A stretch of 64,000 nucleotides of DNA from Loxodes magnus (Eukaryota > Ciliophora > Karyorelictea > Loxodida > Loxodidae). This document shows, one piece after another, positions 36,401 to 47,750 of this stretch. Within the stretch, counting starts at the first letter, position 1. Each line of letters opens with the position of its first letter. Below the pieces are notes generated by a model. That model was not told the DNA's origin. It did not search any database and saw nothing but the letters and a program-made list of their open reading frames with translations. The stretch covers positions 434,001 through 498,000 of the forward strand of contig CAMPDV010000096.1 of the NCBI GenBank assembly GCA_946699065.1, in the 5' to 3' direction. Made by a program: the position numbers and the translations under genes.

Positions 36401-38598
36401 GCAAAACTGTGAACTATGTACTAGCGAAGGTTAAGAATGCGTATAATGCTATGAAAATTATTTATTGGTTAAATACAAAAATTAATGGGAATGCTAATGA
36501 AGTAACTGCAACTTTGGATGCTTGACATGCTACTAGAATTAAGAGAATATATGTATTATATGCAAAGATTCTTTCTAATTACTATCTGATGGATAATGCA
36601 CATAATGCAATGACTAATAAACCTATGTTAACAGCAAATGTCAAGATTGTAATAAAGTATTTAAAGGTTGCACAAAATGTATAGAATAATAGTGCTTTGT
36701 ATGTGAAGATTAATACTATCTAAATCAGTCTATCTGTTATTCTTGCGATAACCTAACTCCTCATTGTAAGACTTGTGATTAGATAGGTACTACTTGTCTT
36801 AGTTGTAAGTCAGAATATTATTTAAATGATTAAAAATGCTAAAAATCTAAACCATACACAATTTTATAAAATGCAAAGGATTTAAATTTAACAGACAATT
36901 AAGAAACTATGTTTGATATCATGAGTAGCATTGAAAACGTATTATTTTAAATAGCCAGAGCAATTACAATATCTCATTTATTACTGTTTGATAAAAGCTA
37001 AGCAATTCCGTAATACTTCTGACATTTTTTGGGTTTCAATGAAATGATATTTTTAAATAAATACGTTTCAGTATTAAAGCCAAATGTACTGTATGGATAT
37101 TATATCTATTCTACGAGAAACTTCTTTGAGATCTTTTTCAAAGACATTGACTTTTTTTAAGATTTACTGAATGAGAAACAAAACCTTAAGCAAGACCTTC
37201 AGTCAAAAATATCTAATTAAAAAGTTGAAAAACTAAATTTGCTCCTTTTTGGTTACTAATCCTATACTTTTATAAGTAACAGTTTATTCACAATATTCGC
37301 CATATTTATAGGGACTATAATTTACTACATTATTTAAATTCTCGCTTTACTAACGAAAAGTAGTTTTTTCATTAGACTAATAAAAAGGTTAAAATATTCT
37401 TACTTAATCCGAATCATAATAGTCTGCTGTTTGAGTATTTAAACTTCCTGTGCTATGTAAGTTTATAAGATTAATGGTGATGACTTATATATGTTTTTAA
37501 ATTCTTCACTCGCTTTTCTTTGGCAAGTAAGTATTTATTTAGACCGCTTATATCTAACTTTTGTATATAATCTGGAGTAAAGTTGAGTTGTATGCTAAGC
37601 TATATAATAAAAATGTAATATCTCAAAGAGATGTTTTATAAAGATATCAAGTCCTTCTAGAAGAAATTTATCTGGACGGAGATAGAAGTTCTTATTATTT
37701 CTACCTCATTTTTATAGTAAGGAGGATGTCAGTAAGTTGGGCCATTGTTTTTTTTTAAGATAAGCCAGAGTTCCAAACTTTAATCCTGATATATTTCTGC
37801 TGGTTTCAATTTTGGTATTTATGCAAGTATAAGCCTATTAAGTATAAGCTGTTGTACATACTAAACTGAATTGGGGAATTAGTTCTATCAGCAGTGTACT
37901 TTCTAAATATAATATTCATTTCATACTAAAACAAGCAAGATATTAATGATTACTATGATAATGCCAACTTCACAAATTCAGGATGAGCTACTATTTTCAT
38001 TTCCTTTATAGCAGATTCTATATATTGCATTGTCACTATTTTGGTAGTTGGAAAGGATCTAATTCTACAGATAATTCAATCAACGAAATAGCAGGAAAAC
38101 TTAAAGAGATTTGCTAATGTTCTTTCCCGAACTTAACTTCCTGCTTCTGAAACTCTTTAAATTAAAAATTTAGCCTAAGGAGTTGATCTATTTAAATCAA
38201 ATTCTACAAACATAATTCAAATAGAATAGCAAGATTCATCAAACCTATTTATTGATGAGATTGCTGCTAAAACTGATAAAATCAAATCACCAAAAAGACA
38301 AAAAATAACAGAAGAAAATTTCTAAATAAAAGATCCTGATAACATAGCTAGAAAAAAATTGAAGCTAATAATGATCAGACTTCTAAAGCATGAATTCATG
38401 CTAGTTTTTCCTAAAAAACCCTTTAAAAATTTGATGAAGGATATTAGCAAAAATGAAAAATCTCTAGTATAACTGATAAATGAAATAATGGATAATATTA
38501 ATAGCTTAGAAACAGATTATCAGTACTTTCCATTTAAGCAGGATGCAATCAATCTAAAGAGGTTATTCAAGAAGCTGATAAAAGATAATCTGCAGTGA
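33495..38598 (+). CDS. Giant cysteine-rich (GF-receptor/furin-like) multi-pass membrane protein
   Basis: 1692 residues. The start MLQLACFHLKGSKVFYAFIF is a signal peptide ending near YHCA. The ectodomain (about 1150 residues) alternates furin/growth-factor-receptor-type Cys clusters (CPNKICLSPLKFSCGD, CHQTCLRCTGPESNQCTQCG, CHATCKACDGLG) with two LamG/concanavalin-like beta regions (SKLMQQNKLQLYTKY and AFSYSTWFKLDSC). The C-terminal third has several transmembrane helices (IFAIFIGTIIYYI, LIRIIIVCCLSIQ, FISFIADSIYCIVTILVV) and a charged cytoplasmic tail of about 200 residues ending LIKDNLQ-TGA. A 25-nt intron (37563-37587) lies in the membrane part. Many TAA/TAG read as Gln and TGA as Trp. Large families of such receptors are typical of ciliates; ligand and role are unknown. 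Confidence 0.87.
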
Positions 38599-38793
38599 TT
38601 ACTTGTTATTATAATACTAATCTTACTTTAAATTTCTATTTATATGATAAGAAATAGCTTTAACCATATAGAGGGATATTAACTTTATAATTATTAGATT
38701 TGCTTGGTCATTAAATGGATATAAATTTTGTTTTTTATCTCCTTTTCTAAATAAAAATTTAAATTACACTTATAAGTTAAAAATTAAGTAAAA

Positions 38794-39713
38794 ATGACTT
38801 ATGTAGATGCAGTTTTGAACATTTTCTATTGAATTGGAGGTATTTTCGGATTAGTTGTGTCTATGATCTGATACTTCCAGGACAATATATTGTATATACC
38901 ACACCCTCCTGGATTACCGACAACTGCGAGGGACAATCCTGTTGGTTATCGCACACCAAGAGACAGAGGAATGCTTTATAGATCTGTTAAACTTAAAACG
39001 ATAGATAAATAAACCTTACACTGTTGACTAGTTCTACGACCTGATGGAACATGTAAAAAAGTTCCTACAATTTTGTTCTTCCTTTCAAATGCAGGAAATA
39101 TGGGTTTAATAATGGATAATATTGAGTAATTTTGAAATATGGGATTTAATGTTTTTGTTGTGTCTTATAGAGGATATGATACATCTACTGGAACTCCTAG
39201 CGAAAAAGGTATAAAGCGCGATGCAGATTCTGCTTTGGACTATCTTCTTAATAGCGAGGACATTGATAGTAATTAGATTTTCATATTTGGAAGATAACTT
39301 GGAGGTGCTGTAGCTTTATATATGGCTGCTAAGAACCCAAATTTAAAGAATATAAAAGGATTAATAATCGAGAACACATTCACTAGTATTTCAGATATGG
39401 TAAACGTGTTATTTTCCTGGCTTATATTCATAAAATGGTTAATACTAAGAATTGAGTGGAATAATCTAAAGCTAGTAAATAAAATTAATGTTCCCATCCT
39501 ATTTGTCTCTGGATTGAAAGATGAACTTGTACCTCCCATGTAAATGAAAATTTTATATGAAAAAGCCTAGAGTAATAAGCAAAAAGTAGAATGGGTAAGC
39601 TTTTATTTTAGTTTGAAGTTCCAGACGGTGATCACAACTCTACTTGGTTGATGGATTATGAGAATTATAATGCAAGACTTAAGTTGTTTATTGATAGCAT
39701 AACTAATCCTTAG
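38794..39713 (+). CDS. ABHD13/BEM46-like protein lacking the nucleophile serine
   Basis: 300 residues, paralogue of the gene at 2651. Seen: N-terminal hydrophobic anchor, NILYIPHPPG, NAGNMG, acid in GLKDELVPP and histidine in DGDHN. The nucleophile elbow reads GRQLGG: residue 168, the catalytic serine in the family, is encoded by TAA (39295-39297), read as Gln. The rest of the fold is well kept, so this looks like a maintained protein that has lost hydrolase chemistry, unless the base is a sequencing error or the codon is read otherwise. A 17-nt intron (39595-39611) sits at the same place as the 20-nt intron of the other copy. The stop is tandem TAG TAA at 39711-39716, aligned with TAA TAA of the paralogue; the next TGA is 39741-39743. 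Confidence 0.88.
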
Positions 39714-40003
39714 TAACACATACTTTAATTTTAAAAATTTTGAATTCTTAAATGTAATTTTCTATCTAATAGCTCACTCTTATTTAGTCTGAGTTAAATA
39801 GGAAAAGAATCTTACTGAATAAATAAACAAGTTTGTCATAACTATGAGATAAAGTGAATCTTAAGGGTATTGGATTTCACTTGCTTATAATATACTCATA
39901 TAATATGAGTAAAGCAAAAATGAGATATATAATACCACTATGGTGGTTTAAACCTTGTATTTATAATAATATAATAAAGATATTTCTGTTTATCAACATT
40001 AAC

Positions 40004-40714
40004 TCAATTTTCTTCAGCATCGGCAGACCACATGATAAGATTGTCTCTCAAAAGTTGTAAAATATTACTAGACTCTTGATACAAATCTTCAGACAATGAT
40101 TCGGCTTCTGCCAATCCTTCGTCATAAGCTGCTTTTGCCATACTGCAAGCCTTTTCAGGATCAGATAAAACTTCGAAATGAAAAACAGAAAAATTAAGAG
40201 CGAGTCCCAGTCTTAAAGGATGAGCAGGTGTCAATTCTTATTATGCTACTTTAGTTGCTTCATTATAGGCTTGTAATGCCTTTTCTCCAACTTCTGCATG
40301 CTTTTCTCCTTAAGCATATTCAGCAACATATCTATAGTAATCTCCTTTCATTTTGAAATAAAATATCTTTTCATCAACCTCTTTTGCAGCAGGTATTAGT
40401 TTGGTATCCAAAAGCTTCATTACATCGCTGTTAATCTTATCCATCTCGCTCTCAACTTTCTTCTGCATTTAATCAATTAATCTTAGTGATTATTCCTCTC
40501 CTTTTCTTTCTGCTCGATGACGTACAGAATGGAGCGCTCGCCAAGATGCACGCCTAGTTCCTATGCTATTTTTGAAAGCGGAACTTAGCCAAGATCTTTC
40601 TTCAGAAGAAAGAGACCCTAAGTCTACTACTTTTTTCATGAAGTCAACCATGTCGTCATATCTCTCAGCATGGAGAGCAACTTTAGCAAGCAATAACAAT
40701 CCTTCGCGCTCCAT
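40004..40714 (-). CDS. 14-3-3 phosphopeptide-binding protein
   Basis: 236 residues, a near full-length 14-3-3 (usual length about 245). Seen: start [43 protein letters not shown] (family: LSxEERNLLSVAYKN), the core segments [14 protein letters not shown] and [14 protein letters not shown], then [20 protein letters not shown] and an acidic tail DAEEN followed by TGA. The family dimerises and binds phosphoserine/threonine motifs in the cytosol. One block, [19 protein letters not shown], keeps the family Arg/Lys pattern of the third and fourth helices. There are no introns. This is one of the clearest cases where TGA acts as the stop, because the tail length matches the family. Confidence 0.95.
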
Positions 40715-41995
40715 TAAATTAGTGAAAATTATAAAATTTTAATTTAAACTAAAAATATAAAAGCCAAACTATATACTATCAATACCTTCATTCAATAAAT
40801 GTTTCTCATTATTCCTTCAAAGTTATATAATGTCATTTACTTAAAAATTTAATATACATCAGACTGATCATTTATCAATGTTTATAACTTCCCCTACTCA
40901 ACTATTATCATTCACAACCTTTTTGTATTAAATGCAAATCTATAATTTTTTATCATTTTTTAAACTTATGAATTGAAAAAATAGGATTAACATCATAAAA
41001 TAAAAAGATGATTTTAATGCTAACAAATTATTACCAAATGAATGGAAAGATTTACTCTTATGTAATCAAAACTAAATTGTATATTAATTTTTACTCAATT
41101 CTTGCTACAAATTACATAGCTAGAATTAGAATTTCACCTTAGTGTCGTCTTTTGATTTTACAAATAATACACTTTTTTCTTGTATATCCATTTATTTAAA
41201 TTTGATCCCCATATTTAATTAGAATAGGAACAACTTGTTATTTAATATATATCAAAGATAAATTTGAAGTCAACTAATTCTGTTCTATCATTGCATTAGC
41301 TATTCTTTTGTAAGGATTTTATATGATACACATAGCGTAAACGATAAATAGTTATCTTCAAGTACTTAATTTTTATATTAAACAGCAATAATAAATAAAT
41401 GAATCTATAAGCGTATTTAAAGGCTCCTGCTTTAATTATTAAATATAGATATAATATTTAGCTTCTAATCAGTTAATATAGTTATTATCTTTCCCTAGAC
41501 ATTCTATTAAGATTGAATCTTACTCAAAATAGCTTAATTTAATTCTTTTCCAGCATTAAATCTAGTAGGAATTTAATGCTGCTGATATCTATTTTTAATT
41601 TATTTCATTTGCTCTTATTCATTGAATCTATCCTAAGTAATTTTTCTACTCATTTTTGAAATAAAATAGAATTAATGAAAGCATTGATTAAGTCAAATAA
41701 AATGGAGATTTAGCACACATTATAAACATATTCAAATATATACATTTATTAGTTAAATGTGTCTACTATTTAGCCATTTAGTGTTAGATCTCTTTTAACT
41801 AAAGTATTAAAGTTAAGGATAAAAGAATTAAGATCTTCATTAATCAATCTAATTTTATTTTTATAAATTTGATAGTTTAACCCAGTACCAGTATATGAGA
41901 TAGGCTTTTTGTATTGATTAATTGTAAGATTTTATAGTAGTAAGTTTTGAGTTATAAATTTGTAAAGAAAACACATTTCATTAAACAAAATTGTC
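40715..41995. other. AT-rich intergenic DNA
   Basis: Between two minus-strand genes; presumably 14-3-3 promoter and CEP104 3' flank. No gene, tRNA or repeat seen. Confidence 0.5.
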
Positions 41996-44203
41996 TCAAG
42001 TCTACTTTTCTCTTTCTTCTTCTGCAGCGTTCGCAATAACTTGCTTCAAATTGTCCCAGTTAATGCTAAAACGCTTTCCTTTTGCTATTTTGCCTATTTG
42101 GCCTTGCTTCAAATTACTAGGACTTCCAGGAGGAGTCAGTTCTTACTCTTATTGAGCTTCCATTACAATCCCTAACTCTCCTTTCATAGCCTTTCTTTCT
42201 TAATTTTCTTTGTCAATGTTTTGCATTTTCTCAAATAAAGAGGTTTGAAGTTAAGGCTTAATATGCTTCAAATTTCCATCTAATTCCTTTCTTAATTCTT
42301 ATCCTAATCTTTAGTAAAGACCACAAGCTAACTCTACGCATGTCATTCTGATATCCTGATTTGGATGAGAGAAACAGGGAAGAATCAACCTTTAGAAAAC
42401 ATCTCTCCAATCCCATTGCTTCACTCCAAATTCTTAAGTAAGATGTAGTAGAACCTCTAAACGAGAAAGAATTAATCTCCAAGGTTGCTTTTCTGGAGAG
42501 TCTTCTGAAGGATTGCATATTTGCATGATATTATCAACTAAAGGTTTTATCTGAAGAAGTTCATGTCTAAACAAAGAAATCAAAGTATGCATCGTGACGT
42601 CACGAGCTCTATAGTTTAGTTCTGCTATTTTCTCCATTAAAATTGGAATAAAAGGTTTGAAATATTTGTTCACTGTTTTTGGACCAATTTTTGAATTAAA
42701 GATAGGAGGTTACATAGCTGTGATGAGCATTCTGAGTCCGAGAAAATAAATTAAGAGTAATTTATCTTGGCAAGCAATAAGACTAATTTCCATTGCTGCT
42801 CTAAATAAAGGTCTAGTATCTTTTTAATATTTTTCAATTAAAGGACTTTCTAAAAATTGGAGAAAGGCCAAGCAAGCAGCTTCTCTGTGTCTCCAGTTAT
42901 CGCTCTATAATGCACTCCATAATCTTACACCACAAGTAATTAAAATTCCTTTAGATTATGCCCATTTTAATTTTTCTACCTCTGAAATAGTAAGTTTTCC
43001 TCCTGCTTATGCTAATTTAGGTCTTAAATATGCTTCTAAGTCTCTATCACCTTCATTAAAGTCATAGGGATCATTTTCTACAACTTTGACGACTTGCTAA
43101 GTTTTAGTAGTTCGAATAACAGTATGAGGAGGCTCCCTTTCCCTTTACTTCTTCATATCTTCTAATTATTTTCTTCTTTCTAGTTCTTCCAAATATTTTC
43201 TATGCTTTTCCATTTCATCTTCTTTTTCTTTTCTCCTTCTTTCTGCTTCTAATCTTTATTCTTCCATAAGCTGTTAAACAAATGCCATGTGTTAGGCTGA
43301 TGGTTTTTCTAAAGCTATCATTCTCTCATATCTTTTAGTCTCATAAAGAGCGTCTATAGCATCTCTCGTTTATCTCATGCCAGAAAGCTTCTTCTTTAAC
43401 TCAGTTGCTGCTTCAAAATCTTCTCTGGAAAGTACTACTGAAAGTTCTCTCTTGATTTGTAGAATTTTCTAGCCAATCTCAAATAAAGTCTTAATATCCT
43501 TAGAAAGTTATTTTAAAGCTCCAAAATCTTCCATAGCATATGCTTTTGTCATCTTTTAATCCAATTCTTCTAGCGTTTCTCTTGTTTCTTCATCTATTGG
43601 AGCGTATTTATATGAATTATGATCTTCATTAGATCAGACTACTGTCTCTAAAGGTACTCCTATAGTTAAAAGTAATCTATCTACGTTATCTCTTTAAGAC
43701 CCAGGAACTTAATTCTTTAAATTGAAATTTCCAACTTATCTTCCTCATACTTTAAAGGTTCCAACTGAAACCTAGCCATGAGGATTTTAAGATGTTTTTT
43801 ATGGTCCTTTTAAGAATAAGAGCTTTATGTAACTTCCAATTCCATTACTTGGAATTTACTTATGAATAGCTCCAATTTCTTTTTATGTAGCTACTAAATT
43901 CCAATTCACATCCAAAAAACTGCCATAAAGACCATCTCCCAAATATACTTCCAATAAAGGAATTGTTCTATCAGGCTTAGTACTAACTAATACATGCTAT
44001 ATTTCAGCCCTCGCATCCAGTCTCAATATAATTTCTTAAGGATATGTCACAAATCTTCCTGCCTCTCAACTCATAGGAGTAGCCTTCTCACTTTAGGGTA
44101 AAAGAGATGCCAATGTTTTATCAGCCTCACTCGATGTGGCTACAACGCTATATCCAATTCACTCAAAATCGCCTGTAAAGAATTCAGATGCTTTCTTAAA
44201 CAT
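41996..44203 (-). CDS. CEP104: CEP104 / crescerin-related ciliary tip protein
   Basis: About 735 residues. The N-terminus (MFKKASEFFTGDFERIGYSV) starts a jelly-roll-like domain (about 1-200), with AEIQHVLVSTKPDRTIPLLE and GSYIKLLFLKGP. A charged coiled coil follows (about 230-420: RRRKEKEDEMEKHRKYLEEL). Then comes a TOG/HEAT array (about 440-680: HREAACLAFLQFLE, YFKPFIPILMEKIAELNYRA, ARDVTMHTLISLFRHELL). The gene ends soon after KGKRFSINWDNLKQVIA, at TAG (42004-42002) or TGA (41998-41996). Family: CEP104 sits at the tips of ciliary microtubules and its TOG domain binds tubulin. The zinc-finger array that follows the TOG domain in animal CEP104 is missing. There are no introns; TGA is Trp in MSWEAGRF and elsewhere. 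Confidence 0.9.
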
Positions 44204-46033
44204 TTTAATTTATTTTACTACACTTTATTATATGAAACAGCCTACTTTTAATCCAACACCCTTATACTTTACTACTATTCTATCGTACCCACCTATTAAT
44301 GAAACTTATTTACTTTATTTAATTTAAGTATTGTAGAATTCCTATGGATATCAAGTTACTTAAGATACTTATTTACTCAGGAAGGCTAAGCTTCTTTATT
44401 TAACAGAAAAGCTTGCTATTATAGATATCAACAGTAACCTTAAGAAGATTATCTTTTATTACTCTGAATAAGCATACTTTCTACACTAGAATATAAAGGC
44501 AATAGAATTATGCTAAAAAGGCGCTATTAAGCTATTAATAGTAATTAAATCACTTAATTATTACCATGTAAAACCAAATGCTTCTTTAATTACAAACCTA
44601 ATTTCACAAAAAAGCTAGATATCTACAAATCTAAGCGACAAAGTTTCTATTATAGCTTCAGAACTTTAACTAAAGTAATATTAAGATCTATAGATCTAGG
44701 AAAGAAAGTCTGTTTTCTTTATTATTTATATACCTTACATTGCTAAAGTCTAATACTTATTTTGTTTAATACCTTGGGGTTTTTTTGATAAACTCAATAA
44801 ATTCATATAACTATATAAGTAAAATGCTGCTTTAGTCTCAAATTCTTTATCACACTCCTTCAAATTGTATTAATTTCTAAATAAAGGCATTATTTAAACT
44901 ATTGGATTTGAAGTACAATGAAATAATAAAATTAGATAGTAATTTAAGGATTTTTATATATAATAATCAATCTAGAATCTCATCTATATAATGAACTAGA
45001 CTCTAATGACTATTTACACTTTTATAAGACATTTAGTTATTAATCTATCTAATATATCGGAGATTTAGATACTAAAGGAATAGAGTAATTCTTTAAATTC
45101 ATAGCTACTTTACTTAAGTATAATTATTAACTTCTTCTATCTTATTATTTGAATCCCTTGCATTTTATTGAATACTTATATAATAAATTTAAAACTCTAA
45201 TATACTTAAAAAGGGGGATAAGTCTTAATATAAAGTAGTCAACTTAGTTGCTTTTACTTAAATTGCTTTCTAGCATAAGTCTTAAGATCTATATTAGTAA
45301 AACAAACAAGGGGTATCATTTTAACCATATAGATAGAATAGTCAATCAATCAGTATAAAACAAGTTATTATTCTAAAGGGTATACAGAGTTTCCTCAGTT
45401 ACTATGCTTTTACTTTATATCATAAAAATAAAAGCAAAGCTTTAAAGGCACTCTAGTATTCATAGTCTAAAGAGATTTTTAAATATGGCATTTGCAGTTA
45501 TTTATAGTTATTATGGTATTATACATTTATTATAATATTAGGCTAAGAAATCTAAACGTCAGTGAATTAATGGATGTTGATGTAACTATTGAAATAAATA
45601 AAAATTAGATTAAAAATTTAGACAAGAACCTTTAAAATTGGAAAATATAGATCTGCTTAGTGGATCAAATATAATGAAACTTTTAAAAAATTAGCAAAAT
45701 ACAAAAAAACATTTTATTTAAAAACTAAAGTCTAACTATAATCGTAATTCTAACTTTTATCTATTATCATCAATCTAAATCAGCAATATGTATTAAAGCT
45801 AATTCCATTAACATTTACAAAATTAAACTACCTCAGAGCAAACTTTAAAATGGTATATCTCTACTAAGCTACTAATCTTAATTCACTGACCTCAATTAAG
45901 TCCCTAAATAAAATAATTATAATATCATGATAAATAAGTGGAAAAGCTCTGAACTTTCGGTATATATCTATTTATCTTGCTTTTAATATAAATTTCCCTT
46001 ATATTTTATAAGACTATTACAGTTCATTTAGCC
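44204..46033. other. AT-rich intergenic DNA
   Basis: CEP104 promoter side. Open frames (for example from ATG 44353) give hydrophobic or basic translations with almost no acidic residues and are not supported as genes. No repeat or RNA gene seen. Confidence 0.5.
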
Positions 46034-46367
46034 ATGGCTTTAGCGTCTTAGGATATTTCTAGTGGAAATTTTAAGGAGCTATGAAGTGAAAATAAAATAG
46101 AAGATATTGTGAGTAAAGAGTATATAAAAAGATAATTAGCATAAGTGTGTAATATAGGAACTTTGTAAAAGGAATAAAAGAAAGGCAAGAATCTAAATTT
46201 TCTGTAGTAAAAATGTTTATCATGAAAAGGTATTTTACTCATCAATAAAGGATTCATTTAAATCTATTTCTTAGAAAAAGCTTGATACACTTATTCCTTC
46301 GATTAGTAACGTATTAATGTGTCTTTTAATTCTCATAAATTATGTAATTATAATAAAGAAAATTTAG
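46034..46367 (+). CDS. Possible small tail-anchored protein
   Basis: The ATG at 46034 begins MALASQDISSGNFKELW (TGA=Trp) with balanced charge. A short intron (31 nt starting after IEDI, or a 13-nt variant further on) switches to a frame reading KRNKRKARIQIFCSKNVYH, then FKSISQKKLDTLIPSI and a C-terminal hydrophobic helix NVLMCLLILINYVIIIKK. It ends at TAG 46365-46367. About 100 residues. A single C-terminal membrane helix with a basic end would suit a tail-anchored protein of ER or mitochondria. No family is recognised, and the exon boundary is uncertain. Confidence 0.45.
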
Positions 46368-47750
46368 TTTTGCTAGGTTGTATGCTAAATAATATTTATT
46401 AATGAATAATAAAAAGGAAATATAAACACTTTGAATTTACCAATCATCTGAATTGATAAGGGATCTAATATAAATAGTAAAAGCTCTAGTTGCTGTTATA
46501 AAAAAGGTACATGAGTTAACGATATTATTCATTAATGCTTGAAGGATATATTAATTTACATGATTTTTAAATTTAATTAAAGAAAGACTTGCAGCTAGAA
46601 AAAGTGTGAGATAATTTTTTTTGATAGATTACTTTATTAACTCTACTGTACAAGAAATTAAATATTTATAAAGGAAATTTAATTAATTTATCTAGGCACA
46701 TTTAGTAATCCTCATTCCAATTATTTTATGGATATTTATCCTTTTAAATTTAATAATACATTAAAGTTTATTTGGAAATAAATGTTAAAAGACTATGCGC
46801 ATTATTAAGATTATTGTCAGATTCTTATAGTGTAACATTGATTAGAATTCGAAGTAATGTAATTAATTAATATACGAAGTCTTATTTAACTTTTAATGAT
46901 ATCTTCTTAGATTTAACATCTAAAGAAGATAAGAAAAAGGATATTAATTAAGATACATATTGCTATTTTGTTTACTTATTGTAAGTCTATAATACTTAGT
47001 TTAGATACCTTGTATTATCTATCATCTAGCTATTTTCTATTAAGTACTCTGTAATTAACAAAGTATTACTCTATTAGATTGACTCTTCATTCTTCTTTTG
47101 AATCTCATTTATTATATAACTATGATGCTGAGTATGTTTCTGGAATAGGTAGAATTGTAGATATAGAAGTGAAAAAGTAAAGGACAAATATAGCATTTAA
47201 AGCTAGGAAGTAAAACATGTTTTCCTAGCCTGATAACTAAGTGATAAATGTACTTGAAATATATAAGTTCATTTGGCAAAATTCTATCACTATAATAAAC
47301 TATAAAGAACGCTATTATTCAAAGAGACTATTATGAAGGAAATGAATAATAATTTATATGGATATTTTAATTGAGGTAATTAAAGGAATTTATTAAGAAA
47401 ATGAATATACTTTTATATGCTTACTTATAGTATTAAGTCTATCACCTAAATTATTTTATGTCTAAATATAAATTTGATTACTAATATTTTTGCCTTATTC
47501 CTTCTTATAATTAAAAACCTCTTTAGTGATGTTTTGCTAGATGAATTGTTGGATTTTTAAAAAATATGAATGAAAGTGAATGTCTAATACAATTTATTGA
47601 TAATGTTTATTTACAGAAAAAAGTATTTGGATACTAAATTTGTGAATATTTTAGTAAATAGAAATGAAATAGTCACTGGATATAAAGCAAAGATAAAGTG
47701 AAAATAAGTAAGATGAAAAAATAATGTAAGAGATCATATAATAAACAATA
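46368..47750. other. AT-rich intergenic DNA
   Basis: No confident gene, RNA or repeat. Downstream flank of the large MGC gene. Confidence 0.5.
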
